From CADEEN01 sp963840805 (GTDB lineage: Bacteria; Pseudomonadota; Gammaproteobacteria; Burkholderiales; Burkholderiaceae_C): a DNA stretch of 64,000 bases. This document shows, piece by piece, positions 21,588 through 31,325 of this stretch. Location of the stretch: assembly GCA_963840805.1 (NCBI GenBank), contig CAWJAJ010000011.1:1-64000 (forward strand), in the 5' to 3' direction. The notes beneath the pieces are model-generated. The model saw nothing but the letters and a program-made list of their open reading frames with translations, ran no database searches and was not told the DNA's origin. A program made the translations under genes and the position numbers. The first letter of the stretch is position 1; every line of letters begins with the position of its first letter.

Positions 21588-22777
21588 TCACACCAGCCAG
21601 TCGGGTCGCAGCAGGAGGACGGCGCCGAGCGCCAGCATGACGATGCCGCTCGCGAGCTTCAGCCCGCGGCCGGCTCGCTCACTGAGCCTGTCGCTGCCCA
21701 ACGCGATCACCGCGATGGCCACCATCAGCGCGTCGTCGGCGACGTAGCCCAGGATGTACAGGCCGAGGTAGGCATGGTGCGCCGCAGCGCCGAGGGGTTG
21801 CTGCGCCAGCACGGCGGTGTAGATCGCCGGAATGCCGGCAGTGCAGAGCAGTTCGACGAAATTCACCACCACCGCGAGCGCGGCCACCGCGAGCAACGAC
21901 GCCGGCAGCGCCGGGGCCTGCATGACGCGCCGCATGCGGGCGAACCAGCCCGGGCCGGGCCGACGCCGGGATCGACAGCGACGGCCCGTGGCCCCAGGCG
22001 ACGAAGTCCTTCACGTTGACCGCGCCGATGGCCAGCGCCACCGCGCCGAGCAACCAGCGCACCGTGTCCGACAGCCCGACGGCCAGGAAGACGTTCAGCC
22101 AGGCTGCCATGAAGGCGTAGTAGACGGCGCCGCTGACGAGCACGAAGGTCCCGGCGACGAGCGCCATGCGCCGGCGGTCGCGCAGACGCACCAGCAGCGA
22201 CAGCAGGAACAGCAGCACCCACATCGCACAGGGGTTGAAGCCGTCGAGCAGGCCGAGCGCGAGCGTGAACAGCGGCAACCCCAGTCGCGAAGCCTCGAGC
22301 GTGCCGAACAGCGCGCTGCGGACTTCGCTTTTCGGGGCGCTGCCACGGTCGATCAGTTCGATCAGGTCGCGCCCGCTGTGCTCGGCGTCGTCGAAACCGA
22401 CCATCACCTGGCCGCCGAAGACGAAGGTCGGCACGCCCGGGCGGCCAGACACCGGCGTCGCGCGATCGGGCGACGAGGTCGTCGCGCGCTTGCGCGTCTT
22501 CGTCGACGGGCCGCAAGACGATCTGCAGCCCCGGCCGGTCACGCGCCAGCTGCGCGAGAAACACCTTGGCGTCGGCGCAATGAGGGCAGTCGCCGCGCAC
22601 GAACACCTCGAGCGTGAGCGCGGCAGGTGCTTGCGCGATCGCAGGGGCCATGGCGATGGCGCCCAGCAAGGCCGCCATGCACCAGGCGAGCCAGCACAGG
22701 CCACGATGCCATGCGCCTTCGACCCGCGAGCCCACACTCGCGGGGGCTTGAACCGTCAGGAACCATGGCCTGGCCAT
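21588..22777 (-). CDS. Glutaredoxin domain fused to DsbD/CcdA-like membrane protein (two frameshifts)
   Basis: About 395 residues. A signal-like segment (CMAALLGAIAMAPAIAQA) precedes a glutaredoxin/thioredoxin-fold domain with active site GDCPHCADAKVF. A six-helix membrane part follows, with FNPCAMWVLLFLLSLL, the NPC motif of DsbD/CcdA-type thiol transporters. It probably carries reducing power across the inner membrane to periplasmic disulfides or cytochrome c maturation. Frameshifts lie near 22450 and 21960. ATG 22777 is the likely start; a perfect FNR box is 37 bases upstream. Confidence 0.75.
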
Positions 22778-22813
22778 CGCCGAGTCATGCTGGTCGGTGA
22801 TGACGATCCGGCG

Positions 22814-22827
22814 TTGATTCACATCAA
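22814..22827. promoter_or_regulatory. Perfect FNR box
   Basis: TTGATTCACATCAA matches the FNR consensus at all ten positions. It lies in the divergent gap between the DsbD-like gene (37 bases away) and the tandem DUF2892 gene (163 bases away). At such short distance from the DsbD-like start it could act as activator or repressor, depending on where transcription starts. Confidence 0.75.
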
Positions 22828-22990
22828 CCATGTGCCGCGCATCGATGCAGCGCGCCGCGTTTGACGTCGCGCAAGCCACCGTCGATTCGGTTCTCGCCAG
22901 CCCGTCGGGTTGTCCGCACAATGGACCGCAGGAACCACGCCTCCGCGAGGGCGGGTCTGCTCGGGTCATTGCACGGAAAGGATTCGCACC

Positions 22991-23530
22991 ATGCCTGCAC
23001 CGTCCGGCGTCTACATCGTTCCCACCGACCGCTGGTACATCGAGCGCACGGTTTGGCTGATCGCCGGCGCCGTGCTGCTTACCGCCACGGCCTTGGCGGC
23101 GTGGGTCCATCCGCTGTGGGTGCTCGCGGTGGCCGCCACGGCGATGGCCTCCATCGCGGTGGCGCTGACCGGCTTCTGCATCGTCGGCAACGTGCTGGCG
23201 CGCCTTGGCTTCCCGCCGATGCTCGCCCGTCCAGGCTGGAAGCCCGGCGATCTGTACTTCATGCAGACCGACCGCTGGTACCTCGAACGCCGCATCTACC
23301 TGGTCGTCGGCATCAACCTGTGTCTGGCCTCGGCGCTGTCGCTGCTGCACAGCCCGTGGTGGCTCGCGTTCACCGGCTTCGTCGGTGGTGCCATGGTGTG
23401 GTTCGCCGCCACGGGCTTCTGCATCATGGCCAATGGCCTGTATTGGCTCGGGGCGGAGCCGCGGCTGGTGCCTCGGCGCGAGTCGGCCGGCCGCGCCGAC
23501 CGAGCGATCGAGCCCCGCGTGCCGGCCTGA
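22991..23530 (+). CDS. Tandem DUF2892 membrane protein
   Basis: 179 residues made of two copies of one unit. Each begins with a TDRWYxER motif, then two hydrophobic helices, and ends TGFCI-x2-N-x-L-x2-LG (copies at about residues 12-77 and 94-159). DUF2892 is a small membrane domain also found fused to rhodanese in YgaP. The internal duplication gives four helices. GGAAAGG lies upstream of ATG 22991. The function is unknown; a link to sulfur relay or redox is suggested by YgaP and by the neighbouring thiol transporter. Confidence 0.8.
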   Translation: MPAPSGVYIVPTDRWYIERTVWLIAGAVLLTATALAAWVHPLWVLAVAATAMASIAVALTGFCIVGNVLARLGFPPMLARPGWKPGDLYFMQTDRWYLERRIYLVVGINLCLASALSLLHSPWWLAFTGFVGGAMVWFAATGFCIMANGLYWLGAEPRLVPRRESAGRADRAIEPRVPA

Positions 23531-23557
23531 CAGGCCGCGCGGCGCCCGCCGCCCCTG

Positions 23558-23755
23558 CTAGCGGTGCAGCGTCCAGCTGCCCAGGCGGTGGTGCTGCGGC
23601 TGGCGCTCGGCCCACAGCGCCAGGCGCGTGAGCCAGTCGGGCCGGGCAGCGGCAGCGCTGGCCGATCGATCCATCGGCATGGCGCGCGCTGGCCGGTACG
23701 CCGCGGTGGGCGAGGTTTCGAAGCGCAGTCCGAAGTCAGCGGTGTGGGTGGTCAT
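23558..23755 (-). CDS. Small hypothetical protein divergent from LysR
   Basis: 65 residues, basic and Ala/Arg-rich, with WLTRLALWAERQPQHHRLGSW near the C-terminus. No family recognised. It diverges from the LysR gene with a 135-base gap containing an inverted repeat, the usual place for a target of a LysR regulator. Confidence 0.5.
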   Translation of the reverse strand: MTTHTADFGLRFETSPTAAYRPARAMPMDRSASAAAARPDWLTRLALWAERQPQHHRLGSWTLHR

Positions 23756-23855
23756 GGCAGCTCCCGTCGGCAGGCCGCGCGGTGCCCCGGGGATTCGGGT
23801 CGATGCGCGGTGAAGTCAATGTAGAACTGTTCGAATACGCACACAATGTGGCAAT

Positions 23856-23874
23856 ATGCAGTTCGAGATTGCAT
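23856..23874. promoter_or_regulatory. Possible LysR-type operator
   Basis: ATGCA-N9-TGCAT, an inverted repeat fitting the T-N11-A pattern of LysR boxes, 17 bases before the LysR start and 101 bases before the divergent small gene. The surrounding 50 bases are much more AT-rich than the genes. Confidence 0.5.
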
Positions 23875-23890
23875 AAACGCACAGACATAG

Positions 23891-24817
23891 ATGCCTTCGC
23901 TCGACTGGGACGACCTGCGCCACGCGCTGGCCATCGGTGCCGCGGGTTCGCTGGCCGGTGCCGCGCGCGAACTGGGCGTGAACCACACCACGGTGCTGCG
24001 CCGGCTCGACGCGCTGGAAGCGCACCTGGGCTCGCGCCTGTTCGATCGCCAGCGCCGCGGCTACCAGCCCACCGAGGCCGGCCTCGCGCTGCTCGCGCAG
24101 GCCCGCCACATGGCGGCGCGCGCCGACGAGGTCGAACGCCAGGTGCTCGGGCGCGACCGCGAGCTCACCGGCGCGCTGCGCGTGACCACCGCCTTCGTCG
24201 TCATGGACCACCTGTTGCCGCAACCGCTGGCCGACTTCGCGCGCGCCTATCCGGGCATCGAGGTCGAGGTGGTCGAGAACGCCGTGCTCATCGACCTGTC
24301 GAGCCGGCAAGCCGACAACCCGCAGGCCTGGACGCGCCGCGAAGCCGACGTCGCGGTGCGCCTGTCGGGCCAGGTCGCCGAGCACCTCGTCGGGCGCCAG
24401 CTCGGCATGACGCAGTGCCGCGTCTACGCGCTGCGCGGCGCGCCGGGCCTGCCGCAGACCGTGACCGCGCTCGACGTGCTGACGCGCGACGTGCCCTGGG
24501 TCGCGTTCGAGCGCGACGCGTCGACACGCGTCTACGACCAGTGGTTGCACCAGCGGCTGGCGCAGGCCAACGTGCGCGTGCGCGTCGACATCTTCAATGC
24601 CAAGGCGGCGATGCTGCGCACCGGCATCGGCGTGGGCGTGCTGCCGACTTTCATGGAAGCCAAGCACCCCGAGCTGGTGGCGGTGTCGGAGCCGATCGCC
24701 GAACTGGCGCAGCCGGTCTGGATGCTGACCCACCCCGATCTGCGCCAGACGGCGCGTGTGCGCGCCTTCATGCAGTTCGTCGGCGATGCGCTGGTGCAAC
24801 GCCTGAAGGCCGGTTGA
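23891..24817 (+). CDS. LysR-family transcriptional regulator
   Basis: 308 residues, full length. The N-terminal winged helix-turn-helix is at about residues 4-63 (AAGSLAGAARELGVNHTTVL, LFDRQRRGYQPTEAG). The rest is a substrate-binding domain with no diagnostic ligand residues I can name. The target is likely the divergent small gene or the decarboxylase gene 126 bases downstream. Confidence 0.9.
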   Translation: MPSLDWDDLRHALAIGAAGSLAGAARELGVNHTTVLRRLDALEAHLGSRLFDRQRRGYQPTEAGLALLAQARHMAARADEVERQVLGRDRELTGALRVTTAFVVMDHLLPQPLADFARAYPGIEVEVVENAVLIDLSSRQADNPQAWTRREADVAVRLSGQVAEHLVGRQLGMTQCRVYALRGAPGLPQTVTALDVLTRDVPWVAFERDASTRVYDQWLHQRLAQANVRVRVDIFNAKAAMLRTGIGVGVLPTFMEAKHPELVAVSEPIAELAQPVWMLTHPDLRQTARVRAFMQFVGDALVQRLKAG

Positions 24818-24942
24818 CGCCGCCGCCGCGAGGCCATCGCATGCGCCCTTGATGCCGCCGCTTGCGCCGCAGTGAGCCGGCGCGGTACAAGACCCGGCAC
24901 CCCGCAACCCATCGGCGCGACACGATCGCGGCGCCGGCAAAC

Positions 24943-26612
24943 ATGACCACGAACCTGACCGAACGCCTGCTGCATGCACTGAAGGCCCGTGGCGCGACCG
25001 AGATCTTCGGCATTCCGGGCGATTTCGCGTTGCCGCTGTTTCGCGAGATCGAGCGCTCGGCGCTGCTGCCGCTGTACACGCTGTCGCACGAGCCCGGCGT
25101 CGGCTTCGCGGCCGATGCGGCTGCGCGCGCGCGCGGCGGTCTCGGCGTCGCCGCCGTCACCTACGGCGCCGGCGCCTTCAACCTCGTCAACGCCGTCGCC
25201 GGCGCCTATGCCGAGCGCGTGCCGCTGGTGGTGCTGTCGGGCGCGCCGGCAGCGCACGAGGCCGGCAGCGGCCTGCTGCTGCACCATCAGGTGAAGACGC
25301 TCGATTCGCAGTGGCGGCTGTTCGAGGAGCTGACCGTCGACCGCGCCCGACTCGACGACACCGACCGCGCACCCGATCGCATCGCCCGCGTGCTCGATGC
25401 CGCGCTGGCCCGCTCGCGGCCGGTGTACCTGGAGATCCCGCGCGACATGCCCGGCCGGCCCTGCGCCGCGGTGCCGCTCGCGGCGCCGGACCGCCCCGAC
25501 GCCGAGCGCCTGGCGGCCTGTGCCGACGAGGTGCTGGCACGGCTGGCCGCCGCCGAGCGGCCGCTGCTGATGGTCGGCGTCGAAGTGCGGCGTTACGGGC
25601 TCGAGGCGCGCGTCGCCGAGCTGGCGCGGCGCCTGGCCATCCCGGTGGTCACCAGCTTCATGGGGCGCGGGCTGCTGGCCCATGCCGACGTGCCGCTGAT
25701 CGGGACCTACCTCGGCCTGGCCGGCGACGCCGCACTGAGCGATCGCGTCGAGCGCTCCGATGCGCTGCTGCTGCTCGGCGTGATCGTTTCCGACACCAAC
25801 TTCGCGGTCTCGGCGCGGCGCATCGACCTGCGCCATGCGATGCACGTGTTCGACGGCGACGTCGCGATCGGCCACCACGTCTATCACCAGTTGCCGATCG
25901 GCGCGCTGATCGATGCGCTGCTGGCGCGCGTGCCGCCTGCCGCGTCGAGTTCGCCCGCCGGCGCGCCGGTGCGCTCCGCAGCCGCCGGCGCCGCGCCGCG
26001 CCGCCGCCGTCAGCCGTGGTGAACGACGCCGGGCCGATCGAGCCGCGCGACATCGCCGCGGCCGTCAACGCCCTGCTGCGCCAGCACGGCCCGATGCCAT
26101 TGGCCAGCGACGTCGGCGACTGCCTGTTCACGGCGATGGACATCGAGCCGGCCGAGCTGGTCGCGCCGGGCTACTACGCGACGATGGGCTACGGCGTGCC
26201 GGCCGGCCTGGGCCTGCAGGTGGCCACCGGGCAGCGCCCGATCATCCTGGTCGGCGACGGCGCATTCCAGATGACCGGCTGGGAGCTCGGCAACGCGCGG
26301 CGGCTCGGTTGCGACCCGATCGTGCTGGTGTTCAACAACGCCAGTTGGGAGATGCTGCGCACCTTCGAGCCGGCGGCGCACTTCAACGACCTGGGGCGCT
26401 GGGACTTCGCGTCGATGGCCGCCGGCATGGGCGGCGACGGCCACGCCGTCGCCACGCGCGCCGAATTGACGGCCGCGCTGGCGCGGGCGCATGCCACGCG
26501 CGGCCGCTTCCAGTTGCTCGACATCCGGCTCGAGCCCGGCACGCTGTCGCCGACGCTGGCGCGCTTCGTCGGGGCCGTCAAACGCCTGTCGATGCCCGAG
26601 CGACCCGCGTGA
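24943..26612 (+). CDS. TPP-dependent 2-keto-acid decarboxylase, indolepyruvate/phenylpyruvate decarboxylase-like (one frameshift)
   Basis: About 555 residues. The N-terminal PYR domain has IFGIPGDFALPLF and the catalytic glutamate in LSHEPGVGFAADA. A central domain follows. The C-terminal PP domain has the TPP/Mg motif beginning GDGAFQMTGWELG and ending FNNASWEM. The family decarboxylates indolepyruvate or phenylpyruvate; the exact substrate is not clear. One indel near 26010, in a CGCCGCC run, splits it. Its stop overlaps the start of the acyltransferase gene. Confidence 0.82.
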
Positions 26613-27508
26613 TGCTGGCCCGTCTGCCCGCCGCGGTGCGCGGCATCCTGACCGCGTTCATCCTCGGCGTGAACACGGTGCTCGTCTCGGCCAGCCTGGT
26701 ACCGCCGGCGCTGCTCAAGCTGCTGGTGCCGGCCACGGCCGTGCGCCGCGGCTGCGATCGCGTCCTCAATGCGCTGGCCTCGGGCTGGGTCGCGATCAAC
26801 AACGCCTGGATCGCCGCGGTACAGCCGGCGCGCTGGGACGTGCAGGGTGTCGAGAGCCTGCATCCGCGCGGCTGGTACCTGGTGTCGAGCAACCACCAGA
26901 GCTGGGTCGACATCCTGGTGCTGCAGCGCATCTTCCACGGCCACATCCCGTTCCTGAAGTTCTTCCTGAAGCAGGAGCTGATCTGGGTGCCGGTGATCGG
27001 GCTGGCCTGGTGGGCGCTCGACTTCCCCTTCATGAAACGCGGCCGCGGCCAGGGCGCGCGGCACAGCGACCTGAAGACGACGCGCGAGGCCTGCGAGAAG
27101 TTCAAGCGCATTCCCACGACGGTCATCAACTTCGTCGAAGGCACGCGCTTCACCCCGGCCAAGCATGCCGCGCAGCAGAGCCCGTACCGCCACCTGCTCA
27201 AGCCCAAGATCGGCGGACTGGGCATCGCGCTGGCGACGATGGGCGAGCAATTCGAGGCCCTGCTCGACGTGACCATCGTCTATCCGCACGGCGCGCCGCG
27301 CTTCTGGGATCTGCTCAGCGGCCGGCTCGACGCGGTCACCGTGCGCGTGCAGCAGCGTGCCATCCCACCCGAGGTGCTGGGCGGCGATCCGCTCGGCGAC
27401 AAGGCCTACCGCCAGCGCATCGGCGCCTGGGTCGAGCAGCAGTGGACCGACAAGGACCACCTGATCGGCGAGCTGCTGCCCGGCAGCGCGCCAGCCCCGT
27501 CGGCATAG
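26612..27508 (+). CDS. 1-acyl-sn-glycerol-3-phosphate acyltransferase-like (YihG type)
   Basis: 298 residues. An N-terminal hydrophobic segment is followed by the PlsC motifs NHQSWVD (HX4D) and NFVEGTRFTP (EGTR). It would transfer a fatty acyl group to a lysophospholipid at the inner membrane; YihG-like members are an alternative LPA acyltransferase. ATG 26612 overlaps the decarboxylase stop. Confidence 0.85.
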   Translation: MLARLPAAVRGILTAFILGVNTVLVSASLVPPALLKLLVPATAVRRGCDRVLNALASGWVAINNAWIAAVQPARWDVQGVESLHPRGWYLVSSNHQSWVDILVLQRIFHGHIPFLKFFLKQELIWVPVIGLAWWALDFPFMKRGRGQGARHSDLKTTREACEKFKRIPTTVINFVEGTRFTPAKHAAQQSPYRHLLKPKIGGLGIALATMGEQFEALLDVTIVYPHGAPRFWDLLSGRLDAVTVRVQQRAIPPEVLGGDPLGDKAYRQRIGAWVEQQWTDKDHLIGELLPGSAPAPSA

Positions 27509-27559
27509 CGGCCGTCGCCGCGTGAGTTGCGGTGTCGCCGAGGGCGCGACGCGACTCGA

Positions 27560-28268
27560 TCACGGCGCCAGGTGCGCGACGTAGACGGAGAGATTCCAGA
27601 GGTTGTGCACGACCACCGGCAACACCAGGCTGCCGGTGCGGATGCGCAGCCACAAGTAAAGCAGCGCCGCCGGCAGCACACCCAGCAACGTGCCGGGACT
27701 GATGCCGTGCAAGGCCAGGAAGACCAGCGTCACGACCACGCCGCCCCAGCCGATCGGCACGCCGAGCACGACGCGGCGGGCCGTGAACGCGCGGTCGAGC
27801 AAGGCCAGCAGCACGCCGCGGAACAGCGCCTCCTCCACCAAGCCCGGCAGCGTGGCCTGGTAGAGCCAGGTTTCCAGCGGCACGGCCGTCAGGCGCCACC
27901 GGCTCGTGCTCATCGCCAGCAGGTGCAGCGACAGCGCGGCGCCGGTGACGAGAAGCGCCGGGCGCATCGAGCCCGGTTGCGGGCGCCAGGTGAAGCCCAT
28001 CGCGTGCCACGACAGTCCGGCGCGCCGCACCAGCATGCGCAGCGATCCACAGCCCGCCCACGAGCGCAAGACCCTGGCCGCTCCAGTTCCAGTGATCGCC
28101 GATCACGCGCTCGCCGGGCCAGAGCACGGGCAAGGCCTGCAGGCCCAGGCACAGCGCCAGCGTCGCGATGAACGCGATGACCCAGGGCCGCGCCGGACGC
28201 TGCCACAGACCCGGCAGCACCAGCAGCATGGCCAGGGCCAGGGCCGGCAACGGTGCCGCGTTGCCCAT
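27560..28268 (-). CDS. CPBP-family intramembrane metalloprotease (one frameshift)
   Basis: About 235 residues with roughly seven hydrophobic segments. The CPBP (Abi) motifs are LVEEALFRGVLL (EExxxR) and FLALHGISPG plus VVVHNLWNL, giving the glutamates and histidines of the intramembrane active site. A frameshift near 28040 separates the N-terminal two helices (MGNAAPLPALALA) from the rest. Confidence 0.78.
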
Positions 28269-28278
28269 TGCGGCCAGG

Positions 28279-29682
28279 CTATGCCCGTGCGCGCAGGTAG
28301 GTCGCCGCGGCGTCGGCCTCGAGGTGGCCGTTCTTGATGCAGTCGCCGACCGACACGCCACCGCGCCAACTGGCGCACAGGAACAGGCCAGGCAGCGCGC
28401 GGGTCGCCGCCTCGGCACGCGCGACGCGCTCGAGGTGGCCGAGCGTGTATTGCGGGATCGCACGCGGCCAGCGTGTCACGGCCTGGAACAGCGGCGCGGC
28501 GCGCGCGCCGAGCAGCGCGGTGTGTTCGGCGTGCGCCAGCGCGGCGATATCGGCCTCGGGCAACGCCGGCAGGTCGGGGTGGCGCTGGCCGCCGATGAAG
28601 GTCGTCAGCAGCGCGGTGCCGGCCGGTGCGCGGCCTTCGAACATCGTGCTCGAGAACAGCACGCCGAGGATGCGGCGCTGCTCCTTGCGCGGCACCAGGC
28701 AGCCGAAGCCGTCGAGCGGGTGTGCGATGCCCTGGGCCGCGTAGGCCGAGGCCACCGTCGCCACCGGCGCATAGGCGATCGCGTCGAGTGCCGCCGCGGC
28801 ATCGAGCGCGTGCTCGCGCAGCAGCGCGGCGACACGGTCGGCCGCCGCAGCCAGCACCACGGTGCGGGCGCGCCACGCGATCGGCTGGCCGTCCCGCTGC
28901 GCGTTCAGCGTGAAGATGCCGTTGCCGTCGCGCTCGAGCTGCGTCGCCCGCGTCTGCAACGCGATCGGGCCGAGCGCTGCCGCCAGCGCATCGGTCAGTG
29001 TTTGCATGCCGCGTGCGAACGAGAAGCTCTTGGCGGTGTTCTTGGCCGTCTCCTTCAGGCGGCGGCGTTCACGCGCACCGAGGATCTGGCCGCGGATCAG
29101 GCTGCCCCAGCGCTGCTCGAGCGCGTGCAGCTTCGGGAACGCCGCGCGCACCGAGATGCGCTCGGGATCGCCGGCATAGATGCCGGCCACGAACGGGTCG
29201 ATCGCGTAGTCGAGGAACTCGTTGCCGAGACGGCGCCGCACGAAGGCCGCGATCGTCTCCTCGGCGTCGGGTGCGGACGCGCGCAGGAAGGGCTCGCGCA
29301 GCAACGCCAGCTTCGCCGACGTCGAGAACAGCCGGGTCGAAAGGAACGCACCGGGCGACGTCGGCAGCGCCGTCAGCGCGCCGCCGCGCACCACGTAGCG
29401 CGTGTCGGCCACCGCCGATGCGAAGCGCATCTCGCCGGCGAGGCCGAGGCTCGTGACCAGCTCGCCGATCAGCGGGGTGGTGTCGAGTGCGCTGTTGGGC
29501 CCGCGCTCGATCAGGCAGCCGTCGCGCGCGACGCTGGCGATCACGCCGCCGGGCTGGCTGCCGGCATCGATCACCTGCACCGCGAAGCCGGCCTGCTTCA
29601 AGCGGTACGCGGCCACGAGGCCCGAAATGCCGGCACCGACGACGAGGGCGTCGAGCAGGCCGCTGTCGGCAGGGAGGGTCAT
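28279..29682 (-). CDS. Protoporphyrinogen/coproporphyrinogen oxidase, HemY type
   Basis: 467 residues, intact. The FAD-binding start is LVVGAGISGLVAAYRLKQAG, followed by GGVIASV and a C-terminal FAD segment (FLCASWRGGVSVGDCIKNG). It would oxidise a porphyrinogen in late haem synthesis using oxygen. It lies ten bases before the CPBP protease gene on the same strand, and diverges from a cytochrome c gene. Confidence 0.88.
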   Translation of the reverse strand: MTLPADSGLLDALVVGAGISGLVAAYRLKQAGFAVQVIDAGSQPGGVIASVARDGCLIERGPNSALDTTPLIGELVTSLGLAGEMRFASAVADTRYVVRGGALTALPTSPGAFLSTRLFSTSAKLALLREPFLRASAPDAEETIAAFVRRRLGNEFLDYAIDPFVAGIYAGDPERISVRAAFPKLHALEQRWGSLIRGQILGARERRRLKETAKNTAKSFSFARGMQTLTDALAAALGPIALQTRATQLERDGNGIFTLNAQRDGQPIAWRARTVVLAAAADRVAALLREHALDAAAALDAIAYAPVATVASAYAAQGIAHPLDGFGCLVPRKEQRRILGVLFSSTMFEGRAPAGTALLTTFIGGQRHPDLPALPEADIAALAHAEHTALLGARAAPLFQAVTRWPRAIPQYTLGHLERVARAEAATRALPGLFLCASWRGGVSVGDCIKNGHLEADAAATYLRARA

Positions 29683-29896
29683 GCGAAGTGTCGTCCGGGC
29701 ATCATCGGTGGGGTGTCGCGTGGCGCTCGACGAAGCGGTGCGGGCTGGCCACGGTGCGCAACCATGTCATGCGGCTTGATGCAAGGCAAGCAGCGTGGGC
29801 GAGATGATTGTCCCAGGTCAACACGAGGCTGCGTGTGCGCGCGTCAGATGCAGCCTGCAAACCCAGCGCATCTCGCTGGCGAAAGGAGTCACGCTC

Positions 29897-30565
29897 ATGA
29901 AGGCTGGCCACACTTTCGAATCCGGGACGACCACGCGGAAGTCGTCTGCAAGCGGTCTGGCTGCGACGGCGCTGCTGTTCGGCGCGGTGCTCGCGGCGGG
30001 ATCCGTGCTCGCGCAAGACGACAGCAAGAGCGGAGAGCAGGTGGTGGCGTCTGCGTGCGCCAGTTGCCACGCCGGCGGCAAGGACGGTGCACCGACGATC
30101 GGCGACAAGAAGGCCTGGAGCGCACGCGCCTCGGCCGGCCTGACGGTGTTGACGCACGCCGCGTTGACGGGGATCCGGCGCATGCCGGCGCACGGCGGCA
30201 ACCCGGGGCTCAGCGACGTCGAGGTGCAGCGCGCGATCATCGTCATGGTCAACAAGTCGGGCGGCCACTGGGTCGAGCCCACCGACGCGAGCCGACCGGC
30301 GCCACTGCGCAGCGGCGAGCAGATCGTGCGTTTGCAATGCTCCAAGTGCCATCAGGATGGCGCTGGCGGCGCACCACTCATCGGCGACCGTGCGGCGTGG
30401 ACACCACGGCTGAAGAACGGCCTGGAGGCCACGGTGCGCTCGGCCATCAACGGCCACGGCGGCATGCCCGCCCGCGGCGGCATGGCCAACCTGCAGGATG
30501 CTGAAGTCCGCAGCGCGGTGACCTACATGTTCGATCCGGGCGGCCCTGCAGCGCCAGCGAAGTAA
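29897..30565 (+). CDS. Periplasmic di-heme cytochrome c (c5-like)
   Basis: 222 residues. A signal peptide (about residues 17-39, ending VLAQDD) is followed by two repeated c5-type domains with heme motifs CASCH and CSKCH and distal methionines in RRMPAHGGN and GGMPARGGM. Such proteins carry electrons between periplasmic donors and terminal oxidases or reductases. ATG 29897 is chosen because the signal peptide starts there. Only weak FNR-like matches lie upstream. Confidence 0.92.
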   Translation: MKAGHTFESGTTTRKSSASGLAATALLFGAVLAAGSVLAQDDSKSGEQVVASACASCHAGGKDGAPTIGDKKAWSARASAGLTVLTHAALTGIRRMPAHGGNPGLSDVEVQRAIIVMVNKSGGHWVEPTDASRPAPLRSGEQIVRLQCSKCHQDGAGGAPLIGDRAAWTPRLKNGLEATVRSAINGHGGMPARGGMANLQDAEVRSAVTYMFDPGGPAAPAK

Positions 30566-30691
30566 CCGCTGCCAGGAGGGCCTCGTCGCCCGTCCGCTTC
30601 ACGGGCCGCGCATGCACATCGCCATCACGGCGGCCCGGACACCGCGGTTCGGCGCGCCCGGCCCGACGCCGCGGTACGATCCTGGCCAGCC

Positions 30692-30705
30692 TTGATCCAT
30701 AACAA
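30692..30705. promoter_or_regulatory. FNR box (9/10) before the hemerythrin gene
   Basis: TTGATCCATAACAA has one mismatch to the consensus and ends 51 bases before the start codon, which suits class II activation close to the -35 region. Confidence 0.6.
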
Positions 30706-30756
30706 GTCGCCAGCGCACCTGGACTCAAGAATCTGCACTGTCGCCAAGGAGCCGCC

Positions 30757-31284
30757 ATGCCCAGTTCAAAGTCTCGCCCTGCCCGCCCGGCCGCGCCGGC
30801 ACTGCCGTCCTTCGATTCGCTCGACCGGACGCACCATGAGGTGATGCAGACGCTCGGCGAGATGGCGCGCCTGATCGAGCGCCTGGACGCCAGCGGCGTC
30901 GATGACGTCGCGCGCACGCTGGCGCGCCAGATCTGCCGCTTCTTCGATGGCACCGCGCGTGCGCACCATGCCGCCGAAGAGCAGATCGTGTTCCCGAGCC
31001 TGCTGGCCAGCGGCGATGCCGAGTTGGTGCAGCATGTCTTGCGTCTGCAGCAAGACCATGGCTGGCTCGAAGAGGACTGGCTCGAACTCTCGCCGCAATT
31101 GCAGGCGGTTGCCGAGGGCTACAGCTGGTACGACCTCGATGCGCTGCGCGCCGCGATCCCGATCTTCACCGAGTTGTACCGCGATCACATCGCGCTCGAA
31201 GAATCGATGATCTATCCCGAGGCGCGCCGCCGCGACCTTCACCAGCGCGCCGGCGAAGCCAGCCGCAAGGCGGCGACCAAGTAG
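30757..31284 (+). CDS. Hemerythrin-like HHE-domain protein
   Basis: 175 residues. The pattern of iron ligands is visible: THHEVMQ, AHHAAEEQIVFP (HxxxE), QDHGWLEED and YRDHIALEESMIYP (HxxxxE). The fold binds a di-iron centre and may sense or store oxygen or NO, or take part in iron-sulfur repair; the exact role is not shown. The leader is basic and not a signal peptide, so it is cytoplasmic. Confidence 0.88.
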   Translation: MPSSKSRPARPAAPALPSFDSLDRTHHEVMQTLGEMARLIERLDASGVDDVARTLARQICRFFDGTARAHHAAEEQIVFPSLLASGDAELVQHVLRLQQDHGWLEEDWLELSPQLQAVAEGYSWYDLDALRAAIPIFTELYRDHIALEESMIYPEARRRDLHQRAGEASRKAATK

Positions 31285-31325
31285 CCGCGCGCCGTCCGTC
31301 GCGGCCCCAGGCCTGGCGAGACGTC

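Noticed and set aside
29776..29821. FNR boxes before the di-heme cytochrome c gene
   Set aside because: TTGATGCAAGGCAA and TTGTCCCAGGTCAA have two or three mismatches each and poor second half-sites.
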